Shown piece after piece: positions 50,176 to 60,576 of a stretch of DNA of 64,000 nt (position 1 is its first letter; each line of letters opens with the position of its first letter). The DNA comes from Mycolicibacterium litorale. Lineage in GTDB: Bacteria > Actinomycetota > Actinomycetes > Mycobacteriales > Mycobacteriaceae. The stretch lies in the NCBI RefSeq assembly GCF_014218295.1, contig NZ_AP023287.1, positions 5,146,001 to 5,210,000 of the forward strand, given 5' to 3'. Under the pieces are notes generated by a model that searched no databases, was not told where the DNA came from, and worked only from the letters and a program-made list of their open reading frames with translations. Both the position numbers and the translations under genes were made by a program.

Positions 50176-51786
50176 GTGCTGTCCCGCCGACCTGCGCCGT
50201 CGCTCTTCTTCACCGCGATCGCGGCGACGATCGTGCTCCTGCCCTGGGCGGTCAACGGGCTGCCCGGCGACGACGACTCCGCCGCACCCGGCGCCCCGGT
50301 ACTCACCGAACAGGCGCTGCCCGGGCTCGGCGGCGGGGAGACGATCCGCGAGATCCACCAGGACACCCCGTTCTCGATGGTGGCGCTGACCGCCGACGAC
50401 CTCACCGGCACCTCCGCACGCGTGCGCGCCAAGAAGGACGACGGCTCATGGGGGCCGTGGTACGAGGCCGAACCGCTGGAGGGGGTCGGCGAGGACACCG
50501 CCGCCCTGCGCGGCACCGACCCGGTGTTCGTCGGGCGCACCACCACCGTGCAGATCGCCGTCACGCGCCCCGCCGACGCCGCGCCCACCGCGCCGCCGGC
50601 CACCCGGTCCGAACGCCCCGGCCTCGGCTACGTGCCCGCCAACGTCGAGCAGCCGTTCGCCCAGAACATCAACGCGGTGCTGATCAGCCCGCCGCAGGCG
50701 CCCGTCGACACCCTGCCCCTGCCCAACGCGGTGATGGCGCCCGGTGTGCCGCCGCGCATCATCACCCGCCCCCAGTGGGGCGCCGACGAATCGATGCGGT
50801 GCGGGGAACCGCGCTACGACCGCGCCGTCCGCGCCGGGGTGGTGCACCACACCGCGGGCAGCAATGACTACGCCCCGGAGGACTCCGCCGGCATGGTGCG
50901 GTCGATCTACGAGTACCACACCCGCACGCTGGGCTGGTGCGACCTGGGCTACAACGCGCTCATCGACAAGTACGGCCAGGTCTTCGAGGGCCGCGCCGGC
51001 GGGATGGACCGGCCGGTCGAGGGATCCCACACCGGCGGGTTCAACACCGACACCTGGGGGGTGGCGATGATGGGCAACTTCGACCTCGCCCCGCCCACCC
51101 CGATCCAGCTGCGCACAACGGGCCGACTGCTCGGGTGGCGGCTGGGCCTGGACCGCGTCGACCCGATGGGCACCGTGGTGCTGACGTCGGCGGGCGGGTC
51201 GTTCACCCACTTCCCGCAGGGCGCCACGCCCACGCTGCCGACGATCTTCACCCACCGCGACGTCGGCAACACCGAGTGCCCGGGCAGCGCCGCGTACGCC
51301 GCGATGGGCGACCTGCGGGCCATCGCCGCCCGGTTCAACGCACCTCCCGGACCGGAGGACCTGGCCGAAACCCTGCGTGGCGGAGCCATTTTCGACCGGT
51401 GGATGAAGATGGGCGGGATGACGAGCGCGCTGGGCGCACCCACCTCTCCCGAGGCCGCCGGTGAGGGTGCGGCCAAGTACGTCCGCTTCGAGCGCGGCGC
51501 CATGTACTGGTCACCGGACAGCGGTGCCGCACCGGTCATGGGCGCCATCTACGACGCGTGGGGGTCCCTGGGCTTCGAACGCGGCGCACTCGGGTTGCCG
51601 ACCAGCGGCGAGATCCACGAACCCCTGTGGATCAAACAGAACTTCCAGCACGGCACGCTGAACTTCGACCGCGAGAAGGGCACCGTCACCCGGGTCATCG
51701 ACGGCGTCCCGATGGAGTTGCCGCCGGCGTCCTCACACACCCCGCCGGTACAGCTGGAACGCTTCACCGCGCCCATCAACCCCTAG
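50176..51786 (+). CDS. PGRP-domain N-acetylmuramoyl-L-alanine amidase with LGFP repeats (Rv3811-like)
   Basis: 536 aa secreted protein. Signal peptide SLFFTAIAATIVLLPWAVNG; residues ~20-190 form a conserved N-terminal domain (FSMVALTADDLTGTSARVRAKKDDGSWGPWYEAE). The PGRP/amidase_2 domain runs from ~195 to 390: RPQWGADESMRC, VHHTAGSNDY (zinc His), GWCDLGYNALIDKYGQVFEGRAGG and FTHRDVGNTECPG (second zinc His and Cys). LGFP-type repeats follow (MTSALGAPTS, GALGLPTSGE), which are thought to bind the wall. Probably peptidoglycan remodelling at the envelope. Confidence 0.93.
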   Translation: MLSRRPAPSLFFTAIAATIVLLPWAVNGLPGDDDSAAPGAPVLTEQALPGLGGGETIREIHQDTPFSMVALTADDLTGTSARVRAKKDDGSWGPWYEAEPLEGVGEDTAALRGTDPVFVGRTTTVQIAVTRPADAAPTAPPATRSERPGLGYVPANVEQPFAQNINAVLISPPQAPVDTLPLPNAVMAPGVPPRIITRPQWGADESMRCGEPRYDRAVRAGVVHHTAGSNDYAPEDSAGMVRSIYEYHTRTLGWCDLGYNALIDKYGQVFEGRAGGMDRPVEGSHTGGFNTDTWGVAMMGNFDLAPPTPIQLRTTGRLLGWRLGLDRVDPMGTVVLTSAGGSFTHFPQGATPTLPTIFTHRDVGNTECPGSAAYAAMGDLRAIAARFNAPPGPEDLAETLRGGAIFDRWMKMGGMTSALGAPTSPEAAGEGAAKYVRFERGAMYWSPDSGAAPVMGAIYDAWGSLGFERGALGLPTSGEIHEPLWIKQNFQHGTLNFDREKGTVTRVIDGVPMELPPASSHTPPVQLERFTAPINP

Positions 51787-51809
51787 TCGGACGACGATCA
51801 GGCGGCGAG

Positions 51810-52625
51810 CTACATCCACCAGCGTTCGAGCACCAGCGCCACCCCGTCGTCGCTGTTGCGGGCGGTGACCTCGTCGGCGGCCGACACCGCCTCCGGGTGC
51901 GCGTTGCCCATCGCCACGCCGTGGCCGGCCCAGCGCAGCATCGGGATGTCGTTGGGCATGTCGCCGAACGTGAGCACGTCGCCGGCGACCAGACCGAGCG
52001 GCTCCGCGAGTTCCCGGATGCCGCTGGCCTTGCTGATCCCCGCGGGCATGACCTCGATCAGACCGTTGTTGGTCGAATAGGTGATGTCGCCCTCGACGGT
52101 GATGTGTTTGGCCAGCTCGGCGGCCATGTCGGCGCTGCGGGCACCGGACCGGCGGATGAGCAGTTTGACCGCGGGAGCGCTCAACAGGTCCTCGATCGAG
52201 ACCTCGGTGTTGTCCGGGTTGAGCCAGGCGTGCTCGTAGCCCGGTGAGCTGACGAACTGCGGGGTGGCCGCATCGTGGGCGGAGCTACCCACCCGCTCGA
52301 CGGCCAGCCCGGCACCGGGGATCACCCGGGTCGCGATGTCGGCCAGCTCCTGCAGCGCATCGGTCGACAGGGTGCGGGCCGACACGATGCGGTCGGTGGC
52401 CGGGTCGTAGATCACCGCGCCGTTGGCACAGACCGCCATCGGCGCCAGACCGAGTCCGTCGACCACCGGCTGCACCCAGCGCGGCGGTCGGCCGGTCGCG
52501 AGGACGAAGCGCACCCCGGCGTCGACGGCGGCGTGGACGGCCGCGCGGGTGCGGGGCGAGACCTTCTCGTCGTCGTCGAGCAGGGTCCCGTCCACATCGG
52601 TGGCGATCATCGCCGGCAGTGTCAT
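51810..52625 (-). CDS. Cof-type HAD-superfamily phosphatase (Rv3813c-like)
   Basis: 271 aa HAD IIB hydrolase. Motif I is ATDVDGTLLDDD with both aspartates, motif II is the LATGRPP strand, the cap domain runs about residues 85-190, motif III is the lysine in GISKASGIRELA, and motif IV is TFGDMPNDIPMLRWAG. Members remove phosphate from sugar phosphates or cofactors; substrate unknown. ATG 52625 overlaps the stop of the upstream acyltransferase gene by four bases, so it probably works in the same operon. Confidence 0.93.
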   Translation of the reverse strand: MTLPAMIATDVDGTLLDDDEKVSPRTRAAVHAAVDAGVRFVLATGRPPRWVQPVVDGLGLAPMAVCANGAVIYDPATDRIVSARTLSTDALQELADIATRVIPGAGLAVERVGSSAHDAATPQFVSSPGYEHAWLNPDNTEVSIEDLLSAPAVKLLIRRSGARSADMAAELAKHITVEGDITYSTNNGLIEVMPAGISKASGIRELAEPLGLVAGDVLTFGDMPNDIPMLRWAGHGVAMGNAHPEAVSAADEVTARNSDDGVALVLERWWM

Positions 52626-53377
52626 GTCGTTCGTCCGCCTTCTGCCCGTCTGCGGGCCCGCTCAGCCAACTCCGCCTCGTCGAGGCGCCTGGCCTCCTCC
52701 AGGGTCGGCGCGCCACCGCCCAGTCTGGCCGGGACCCAGTGCGCACCGGCCGGCCGGGGGTAGCCGGCCTGCGCCCGGTCCAGCAGCGCGCCCATCGCCT
52801 CGCGCAGAGTCGCGCTCAGCTCGGCCACCGGTCCGTCGGGGGCGATCGGCTCCCCCACCACCACGGTGATCGGAATCCGCCTGGTGCGCAGCGCGCGCGG
52901 ATGGTCCTTGGTCCAGATGCGGTGCGCACCCCATACGATCACCGGCACGATCGGCACGCCGGCCTCGATCGCCATGCGCGCCGCGCCGGTCTTGAACTCC
53001 TTGAGCTCGAAGCTGCGGCTGATCGTCGCCTCCGGATACACGCCGACCAGTTCACCAGCGCGCAACGACTGGACGGCCACCGCGTACGCGCCGGCACCGG
53101 CCCGCCGGTCGACCGGGATGGTGCCGGTGTGCCTGATCAGGTAGCCGACGACACGGACCCGCTCCATCTCCGCCTTGATCATGAAGCGCATCCGCCGCCC
53201 GCGGTTCTTGGCGGCGAGCGCGGCGGGCAGGAAGTCGATGTAGCCGGTGTGGTTGATCGCCACCACCGCCCCGCCCTGGGCCGGGAGGTGGTGAAGTCCG
53301 TGGTAGCTGATCCGCGTTCCGGTGACCCTGGTGGCCGCCTCCGCGGCGAGCTCCAGTGTGCGAAAAACCGGCTCCAT
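52622..53377 (-). CDS. PlsC-family 1-acylglycerol-phosphate acyltransferase-like protein (Rv3814c/Rv3815c-like)
   Basis: 251 aa. The HX4D catalytic motif is in VVAINHTGYIDFLPAAL, the acceptor motif in GTIPVDRR, and GVYPEATISRSFELKEFKTGAARMA corresponds to motif III (xPEGTRS-like, with EATISRS). The C-terminus carries APTLEEARRLDEAELAERARRR, shared with its neighbour. It probably acylates a lysophospholipid or glycolipid at the inner membrane. ATG 53377 is five bases after the stop of the paralogue. The open frame continuing upstream lies in other genes and is not coding. Confidence 0.9.
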   Translation of the reverse strand: MEPVFRTLELAAEAATRVTGTRISYHGLHHLPAQGGAVVAINHTGYIDFLPAALAAKNRGRRMRFMIKAEMERVRVVGYLIRHTGTIPVDRRAGAGAYAVAVQSLRAGELVGVYPEATISRSFELKEFKTGAARMAIEAGVPIVPVIVWGAHRIWTKDHPRALRTRRIPITVVVGEPIAPDGPVAELSATLREAMGALLDRAQAGYPRPAGAHWVPARLGGGAPTLEEARRLDEAELAERARRRAEGGRTT

Positions 53378-53382
53378 AGGCG

Positions 53383-54159
53383 CTACTCCGGCGCCTCGCC
53401 AGGCCCGGACCGCTCGGCGCGCCGCGCCGCCTTCTGCGCCGCTTCCTCCATGTCCATCCGGTTCGCCTCCGCCAGCGTCGGCGCCCCGCCGCCCAGCCGG
53501 TGCGGCACCCAGAACTCGCCCTGCGGATGGGGGCCGTAGGCGTCCTGCACCTGTTCGAGCAGATGCTGCATCCGGTGGTGCAGCAGCGCGGTCAGCTCCG
53601 GTGCGGGCAGGGTCGGTTCGATCGGTTCGCCGACGGCGACCGAGATCGGCACCTTCGGCCGCAGCAGCTTCTTGGGATGACCCTTGGTCCAGATGCGCTG
53701 GGCGCCCCACACGATGTGGGGCACGATCGGCACCTGCGCGGCGATGGCCATCCGCGCCGCCCCCGACTTGAACTCCTTGATCTCGAAGCTGCGGCTGATC
53801 GTGGCCTCGGGGTACACCCCCACCAGTTCCCCGGCGGCCAGCGCCCGGCACGCATGCTCGAAGGAAGCCGCCCCGCTCTCGCGGTCCACCTCGATGTGGC
53901 GCAGGCTGCGCATGATCGGCCCGGTGATCTTGTGGTCGAACACTTCCTTCTTCGCCATGAAGCGGACCTTGCGGCCCAGCCCCTGCCGATAGGCGGGCAG
54001 CCCGGCGAACGTGAAGTCGAAGTAGCTGGTGTGGTTGATCGCGACGACCGCTCCGCCGGTCTTCGGCAGGTTCTCGACGCCGGTGACGGTGAACGTCAGG
54101 CCCTGCATGCGCCATGCCAGGCGCGCGAGTTGGATGACTGTTCCGTAGACCGGTTCCAC
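53383..54159 (-). CDS. PlsC-family acyltransferase-like protein, paralogue (Rv3815c/Rv3816c-like)
   Basis: 258 aa. HX4D in VVAINHTSYFDFTFAG, HIEVDRES in place of the second motif, and GVYPEATISRSFEIKEFKSGAARMA almost identical to the neighbour, showing tandem duplication. M. tuberculosis has three such genes as I recall; here there are two. GTG 54159 is supported by TACGCT six bases upstream; a longer start at 54222 lacks such support. First gene of a three-gene minus-strand unit with the second acyltransferase and the HAD phosphatase. Confidence 0.9.
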   Translation of the reverse strand: MEPVYGTVIQLARLAWRMQGLTFTVTGVENLPKTGGAVVAINHTSYFDFTFAGLPAYRQGLGRKVRFMAKKEVFDHKITGPIMRSLRHIEVDRESGAASFEHACRALAAGELVGVYPEATISRSFEIKEFKSGAARMAIAAQVPIVPHIVWGAQRIWTKGHPKKLLRPKVPISVAVGEPIEPTLPAPELTALLHHRMQHLLEQVQDAYGPHPQGEFWVPHRLGGGAPTLAEANRMDMEEAAQKAARRAERSGPGEAPE

Positions 54160-54165
54160 ACCGCC

Positions 54166-54171
54166 AGCGTA
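54166..54171 (-). promoter_or_regulatory. Predicted -10 of the acyltransferase operon (leaderless)
   Basis: TACGCT on the minus strand with a six-base spacer to GTG 54159. Confidence 0.4.
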
Positions 54172-54246
54172 GTGCGCCGCACGACGGCGTCGCGGTGAGC
54201 CGTACACCACCCGCCGCGGCACGCGGCCGGCCCCTGTCGCGGCCCT

Positions 54247-54252
54247 TAGACT
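54247..54252 (+). promoter_or_regulatory. Possible -10 of the MBL-Rieske gene
   Basis: TAGACT, giving a leader of about 40 bases. The leader contains a small stem (CATGCC with GGCATG) just before the GGAAGG ribosome-binding site. No -35 recognised. Confidence 0.3.
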
Positions 54253-54298
54253 GGGGCTGCGACGTCATGCCCGTGAAACGGCATGCAGGAAGGAAAAC

Positions 54299-55849
54299 GT
54301 GCAGGTCACAAGCGTTGGACACGCCGGCTTCCGGATCGACACCAGGGCGGGGAGCATCCTGTGTGATCCGTGGGTCAATCCGGCCTACTTCGCCTCGTGG
54401 GTCCCGTTCCCCGACAACACCGGACTCGACTGGGACGCTGTCGGTGACGTCGACTACCTGTATGTCTCCCACCTGCACAAAGACCACTTCGACCCGAAGA
54501 ACCTCAGCGAGCACGTCAACAAGGACGCCGTCGTGCTGCTGCCGGACTATCCGGTGCCGGATCTGCGCCGCGAACTGGAGAAACTCGGCTTCCACCGGTT
54601 CTTCGAGACCACGGATTCGGTCAAGCACCGCGTCAGCGGCCCCAAGGGCGACCTCGATGTGATGATCATCGCGCTGCGGGCACCCGCCGACGGCCCGATC
54701 GGGGACTCCGGTCTGGTGGTCGACGACGGTGAGACCGTCGCGTTCAACATGAACGACGCGCGGCCCGTCGATCTCGACGTTCTGAACGCCGAATTCGGCC
54801 GGGTCGACGTACACATGCTGCAGTACTCGGGCGCGATCTGGTACCCGATGGTCTACGACATGCCGGCCCGCGCGAAGGAGGCGTTCGGCACGCAGAAGCG
54901 CCAGCGCCAGATGGATCGCTGCCGCCAGTACATCGCGCAGGTCGGAGCCACCTGGGTGATCCCGTCGGCCGGTCCGCCGTGTTTCCTCGACCCGGAGCTG
55001 CGCGACCTCAACGACGACCACGGCGATCCGGCGAACATCTTCCCCGACCAGGTGGTGTTCCTCGACCAGATGCGCAGACACGGCCACGACGGCGGACTGC
55101 TGATGATCCCGGGGTCCACCGCGCAGTTCCACGGCGCTCAACTGGATTCGCTGAGCCACCCGCTGCCCGACGACGAGGTGGAGGCGATCTTCACCACCGG
55201 CAAGGCCGACTACATCGAGGCCTTCGCCCAGCGGATGGCGCCGGTGCTGGCCGCCGAGAAGGCGACGTGGGCGCCGCCGGGCGGTGACCCGCTGCTCGAA
55301 CCGCTGCGGGAGAAGTTCGAACCGATCATGGTCCAGAGCGACCAGATCTGCGACGGCATCGGGTATCCCGTCGAGCTGCGGATCGGCCACGAGACGGTCG
55401 TGCTCGACTTCCCGAAACGCATTGTGCGCGAAGCCATTCCCGACGAGAAGTTCCGCTACGGATTCGAGATCGCGCCGGAGCTGGTGCGCACCGTCCTGCG
55501 CGACGACGAGCCCGACTGGGTGAACACGATCTTCCTGTCCACCCGGTTCCGGGCGTGGCGGGTCGGCGGCTACAACGAGTACCTCTACACGTTCTTCAAA
55601 TGCCTCACCGACGAACGGGTGGCCTACGCCGACGGCTGGTTCGCCGAGGCCCACGACGATTCGGCGTCGATCACCATGGGCGGCTACGAGTTCCAGCGGC
55701 GGTGCCCGCACCTGAAGGCCGACCTGTCGAAGTTCGGCGTCGTCGAGGGCAGCACACTGACCTGCAACCTGCACGGCTGGCAGTGGAATCTGGAGAACGG
55801 CCGCTGCCTGACCACCAAGGGACACGAACTGAGGACCGGACAGCCGTGA
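54299..55849 (+). CDS. Metallo-beta-lactamase-fold/Rieske fusion protein (Rv3818)
   Basis: 516 aa, the length recalled for Rv3818. The N-terminal MBL domain opens VTSVGHAGFRIDT and has the metal motif VSHLHKDHFDP, with further ligands around GLVVDDGETVAFNMNDA. The C-terminal ~100 residues are a Rieske [2Fe-2S] domain: RRCPHLKADL and CNLHGWQWNLENGRC (CxH...CxxH). The pairing resembles CMP-Neu5Ac hydroxylase-type enzymes, but with the Rieske domain at the opposite end. The redox partner and substrate are unknown. GTG 54299 has GGAAGGAAAAC just upstream. The stop overlaps the next gene by four bases. Confidence 0.9.
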   Translation: MQVTSVGHAGFRIDTRAGSILCDPWVNPAYFASWVPFPDNTGLDWDAVGDVDYLYVSHLHKDHFDPKNLSEHVNKDAVVLLPDYPVPDLRRELEKLGFHRFFETTDSVKHRVSGPKGDLDVMIIALRAPADGPIGDSGLVVDDGETVAFNMNDARPVDLDVLNAEFGRVDVHMLQYSGAIWYPMVYDMPARAKEAFGTQKRQRQMDRCRQYIAQVGATWVIPSAGPPCFLDPELRDLNDDHGDPANIFPDQVVFLDQMRRHGHDGGLLMIPGSTAQFHGAQLDSLSHPLPDDEVEAIFTTGKADYIEAFAQRMAPVLAAEKATWAPPGGDPLLEPLREKFEPIMVQSDQICDGIGYPVELRIGHETVVLDFPKRIVREAIPDEKFRYGFEIAPELVRTVLRDDEPDWVNTIFLSTRFRAWRVGGYNEYLYTFFKCLTDERVAYADGWFAEAHDDSASITMGGYEFQRRCPHLKADLSKFGVVEGSTLTCNLHGWQWNLENGRCLTTKGHELRTGQP

Positions 55850-56181
55850 GCGCGCCGCACCAGTACTACGACGACGGGATGATCCAGCTCGACGAGCATG
55901 CGATCACGTTGCGCCGCTACCATTTTCCGTCGGGCACCTCGAAAGTCATCCCGCTGCGCCAGGTGCGCGGGTACACCGCGGCACCGCTGGGGTCGTTCGT
56001 GCACCGCTTCCGGATGTGGGGCAGTTCGGACCTGCGGCGCTGGCTTCCGCTCGACATGCGCAGGCCGTTCAAGTCGACGCTGATCACGCTCGAGGTGGAC
56101 GGCAACCGGTGGCGGCCGGCGTTCACCCCCGCCGACCCCGAGCGGTTCAGGACGATGCTCGACGAGCTACTGGAACGTTAG
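55846..56181 (+). CDS. Small conserved protein coupled to the MBL-Rieske enzyme (Rv3819-like)
   Basis: 111 aa. GTG 55846 overlaps the preceding stop (GTGA). The sequence YYDDGMIQLDEHAITLRRYHFPSGTSKVIPLRQVRGYTA, then WGSSDLRRWLPLDMRRP and TLITLEVDGNRWRPAFTPADPERF, suggests a small beta-rich PH-like fold; no signal peptide or cysteines. The overlap and conserved pairing (Rv3818-Rv3819) suggest it is a partner of the oxidoreductase. Its last 35 bases overlap the convergent GAF-ANTAR gene. Confidence 0.85.
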   Translation: MSAPHQYYDDGMIQLDEHAITLRRYHFPSGTSKVIPLRQVRGYTAAPLGSFVHRFRMWGSSDLRRWLPLDMRRPFKSTLITLEVDGNRWRPAFTPADPERFRTMLDELLER

Positions 56182-56878
56182 GGCGGCGCAACAACTTCCG
56201 CGCGATCGCGGGCACCGGCTGGCTCTCGCGGTCCGCGAGCTGGGCCAGCATCGAGAAGGCCGCACGGGAGTCGATGCCGAAGCGTTCCATCAGCACACCC
56301 TTGGCCTGTCCGACGAGGTCGCGATTGGTGAGCAGGTGGTGCAGTTGCCGGTCCCGGTGTGCCGCCTCGACGACCACCGCGGCGCCGCAGCAGAACACCT
56401 CCGCCAACTGTCCGGCGGGCCCCGCGAACGCCATCGGTGTGTGGGCGTACAGGTTCAGTGCGCCGCAGCCGTGCTCGTGCTGGAACAGCGGGTACGACAT
56501 GATCGACCGGATCGGCGTGGCGCCGGTGTTCGCGACGAACGTCGACCAGCGGCCGTCGGTGCGCAGATCGTCGACCCGTTGCGGTCGCTGCTCACGGGCC
56601 GCGTCGATGCCGGGGCCTTCCAGATAGCTCGACTGTGCGGTGTCGACCGCCTCGGCGCACCGGTCCGTACCCGCCCGGGACTGGACGGACGGCCGATCGT
56701 CGAGGACCGTGATGCTGGCGTGCTCGACACCGGGCAGCAGCGTCGTCGCCGCACGCGTGATCTTGCCCCACACCGCGGACGCATCCGCGGAGACCGTGGC
56801 GTGCAGGTCCCGGCAGAAGGCCGCGATCCGCACGGTCGTGTCCAGCGCCGAGGCGGTGGGGATGTCGGCGGCCATCAC
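56147..56878 (-). CDS. GAF-ANTAR transcription antiterminator
   Basis: 243 aa. A GAF sensory domain (about residues 20-170: ITRAATTLLPGVEHASITVLDDRPSVQSRAGT, MSYPLFQHEHGCGALNLYAH) is followed by an ANTAR RNA-binding domain (LLTNRDLVGQAKGVLMERFGIDSRAAFSMLAQLADRE). ANTAR proteins bind paired hexaloop hairpins and prevent termination in mycobacterial stress and metabolic genes. It follows the hypothetical gene by eight bases, in the possible SigF operon led by the alcohol dehydrogenase. Confidence 0.92.
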   Translation of the reverse strand: MMAADIPTASALDTTVRIAAFCRDLHATVSADASAVWGKITRAATTLLPGVEHASITVLDDRPSVQSRAGTDRCAEAVDTAQSSYLEGPGIDAAREQRPQRVDDLRTDGRWSTFVANTGATPIRSIMSYPLFQHEHGCGALNLYAHTPMAFAGPAGQLAEVFCCGAAVVVEAAHRDRQLHHLLTNRDLVGQAKGVLMERFGIDSRAAFSMLAQLADRESQPVPAIARKLLRRPNVPVARRASS

Positions 56879-56886
56879 GCTCTACC

Positions 56887-57453
56887 TCATGACCGGACGC
56901 GGGTGACGAACTTCTTGACACCCCGGCCCGCCACCCACGCCGACACCAGCCAGGGACCTCCCACGAGGATGGGGTCGATCCACATGTGGTTGCGGTCAAC
57001 CCTTTTCGTGCCGGTGCGGGCCGCGAGGCCGTTGTGGGTGAACTCCGCTCTGATCCCGGTCTCGGTGACCGGGTTGTCGGGGTGCAGGGTGGCGAACGAC
57101 TGCAGGTGGTGTTCGACGGCGTCCACCCGGTCGGCGAGGATCAGCAGCAGCCAGTGCGCGGCCTTGCCCTCGCTGTGCTTGGCGTAGGCGTACTTGCGGA
57201 TCGCACCGGACAGTCCGCGCGGCGGGGTGGAGGTCCCGAACACCGGGGTCAGGAACTGGTGCTCGATGGACCGCTCGCGCGGCCACTTCTCGGGTTGCCG
57301 CTCGGGGAAATCCCAATGCGCGCCGGTCGGTTCGGGCCGAAGCTTGGGCACCGACGGCCGGTCGGCGGGGTCGAGATCGGCACCCCAGCCCGGGATGCGG
57401 GCCCGCAGTTCCTCGGACGGCGGGACGGGCGGATGGTCTGCGGTGTAGGTCAT
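56887..57453 (-). CDS. Conserved hypothetical protein
   Basis: 188 aa, no family recognised. The N-terminus is Pro-rich (PPVPPSEELRARIPGWGADLDPADRPSVPK). A conserved-looking block follows: HWDFPERQPEKWPRERSIEH, GTSTPPRGLSGAIRKYAY and HWLLLILADRVDAVEHHLQS. It ends with a membrane-like segment (MWIDPILVGGPWLVSAWVAG). No signal peptide or catalytic motif is visible. It lies seven bases after the alcohol dehydrogenase and eight before the ANTAR gene, so it is co-transcribed with them and may share a stress role. Confidence 0.75.
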   Translation of the reverse strand: MTYTADHPPVPPSEELRARIPGWGADLDPADRPSVPKLRPEPTGAHWDFPERQPEKWPRERSIEHQFLTPVFGTSTPPRGLSGAIRKYAYAKHSEGKAAHWLLLILADRVDAVEHHLQSFATLHPDNPVTETGIRAEFTHNGLAARTGTKRVDRNHMWIDPILVGGPWLVSAWVAGRGVKKFVTRVRS

Positions 57454-57460
57454 GAGGTCC

Positions 57461-58609
57461 TCACGCTGCGCTGGGCACGATCACGGGTTTGATGCAGTTG
57501 TCGAGTTTCGCGGAGAAGATGTGATAGCCGTCCGCGATGTGTTCGAGCGGAATCCGGTGCGTCACAATCTCGCTGGGCCTGAGGTAACCGTTCTCGATGT
57601 GGGAGAACAGCCGCGGCCACTGCCGCTTCGCCGGGCACTGGTTCATCCGCAGGGTCAGGCCCTTGTTCAGCGCGTCGCCGAACTTGACCGCGCTGAACAT
57701 CGGGCCGTAGGCGCCCATCACCGAGATGGTGCCGCCCTTGCGCGCGGAGTCGATCGCCCAGTTCAGCGCGATCGGTGACCCGCCCTGCATCTTGAACTTC
57801 GCGGCGGTGACGTGCTGCAGGAAGTTGCCGTCCGCTTCGGCGCCCACCGCGTCGATGACGACGTCGGCGCCGAGGTGGCCGGTGGTCCTCTTCATCTCGA
57901 CGACGATGTCGTCGTACTCGGCGAAGTTGATCGTCTCGGCGTGGGCGAACGTGCGGGCCTTCTCGAGGCGGTACTCCAGGTGGTCGATGACGATCACCCG
58001 GCCGGCGCCCATCAGCCACGCCGACTGCGCGGCGAACAGCCCGACCGGGCCCGCACCGAACACCGCCACCACGTCCCCCTCGACGATGTCGCCGAGCTGG
58101 GCGCCGAAATACCCTGTGGCCAGGGCGTCGGTGCACATCAGCGCGTCCTCGTCGGAGATGGTGTCCGGGATCAGCGCTGGGCCGACATCGGCGAACGGCA
58201 CCCGGACGAATTCCGCCTGGCCGCCGTCGTATCCGCCGCAGGTGTGGGAGTAGCCGTAGATGCCGCCGACGGCCGTCGCGTTGGGATTGACGTTGTGACA
58301 GTTGGAATACAGCCCGCGCGCGCAGAAGTAGCAGGAGCCGCAGTAGATGTTGAACGGCACCATCACCCGGTCACCGGGTTTGAGGTTCTGCACCGACGGG
58401 CCGACCTCGTGTACGACGCCGATGAACTCGTGGCCGAACGTCATCCCGACCCGGGTGTCGGGCATCATGCCGTGGTAGAGGTGCAGGTCCGAACCGCAGA
58501 TCGCGGCCAGCTCCACCCGCACGATCGCATCGTTGGGATGTTCGATCGTCGGGATGTCCTTCTCTTCCACCCGCACCTTGTACGGGCCGCGATAGACCAT
58601 CGCCTTCAT
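57461..58609 (-). CDS. Zinc-dependent alcohol dehydrogenase (formaldehyde dehydrogenase-like)
   Basis: 382 aa MDR enzyme. Catalytic zinc ligands: Cys in ICGSDLHLYHG, His-Glu in FGHEFIGVV; structural zinc cluster YCGSCYFCARGLYSNCHN with four cysteines. Rossmann motif FGAGPVGLFAAQSA and the NAD-binding Asp in VIVIDHLEYRL. The insert region CGGYDGGQAEFVRVP resembles glutathione-independent formaldehyde dehydrogenases. Substrate is not certain. ATG 58609 with AAGGGGG upstream; a SigF-like promoter and a leader hairpin precede it. Confidence 0.92.
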   Translation of the reverse strand: MKAMVYRGPYKVRVEEKDIPTIEHPNDAIVRVELAAICGSDLHLYHGMMPDTRVGMTFGHEFIGVVHEVGPSVQNLKPGDRVMVPFNIYCGSCYFCARGLYSNCHNVNPNATAVGGIYGYSHTCGGYDGGQAEFVRVPFADVGPALIPDTISDEDALMCTDALATGYFGAQLGDIVEGDVVAVFGAGPVGLFAAQSAWLMGAGRVIVIDHLEYRLEKARTFAHAETINFAEYDDIVVEMKRTTGHLGADVVIDAVGAEADGNFLQHVTAAKFKMQGGSPIALNWAIDSARKGGTISVMGAYGPMFSAVKFGDALNKGLTLRMNQCPAKRQWPRLFSHIENGYLRPSEIVTHRIPLEHIADGYHIFSAKLDNCIKPVIVPSAA

Positions 58610-58621
58610 ATCCGGTGCCCC

Positions 58622-58637
58622 CTTCGGCTCGCCGAAG
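58622..58637 (-). promoter_or_regulatory. Leader hairpin of the alcohol dehydrogenase gene
   Basis: CTTCGGC and GCCGAAG, a perfect 7 bp stem with a two-base gap, lying between the predicted promoter and the ribosome-binding site. It could affect translation or mRNA stability. Confidence 0.35.
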
Positions 58638-58640
58638 AGC

Positions 58641-58665
58641 TACCCGGACGCACCCGGCGCAAACG
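58641..58665 (-). promoter_or_regulatory. Possible SigF promoter of the dehydrogenase operon
   Basis: On the minus strand CGTTT, 15 bases, then GGGTA. This fits the mycobacterial SigF consensus GGTTT-N15-17-GGGTA at nine of ten positions and would start transcription about 25 bases before ATG 58609. Confidence 0.5.
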
Positions 58666-58689
58666 CGGCGATCGTGTGAAGTTGGGCGG

Positions 58690-60576
<1,887 letters not shown>

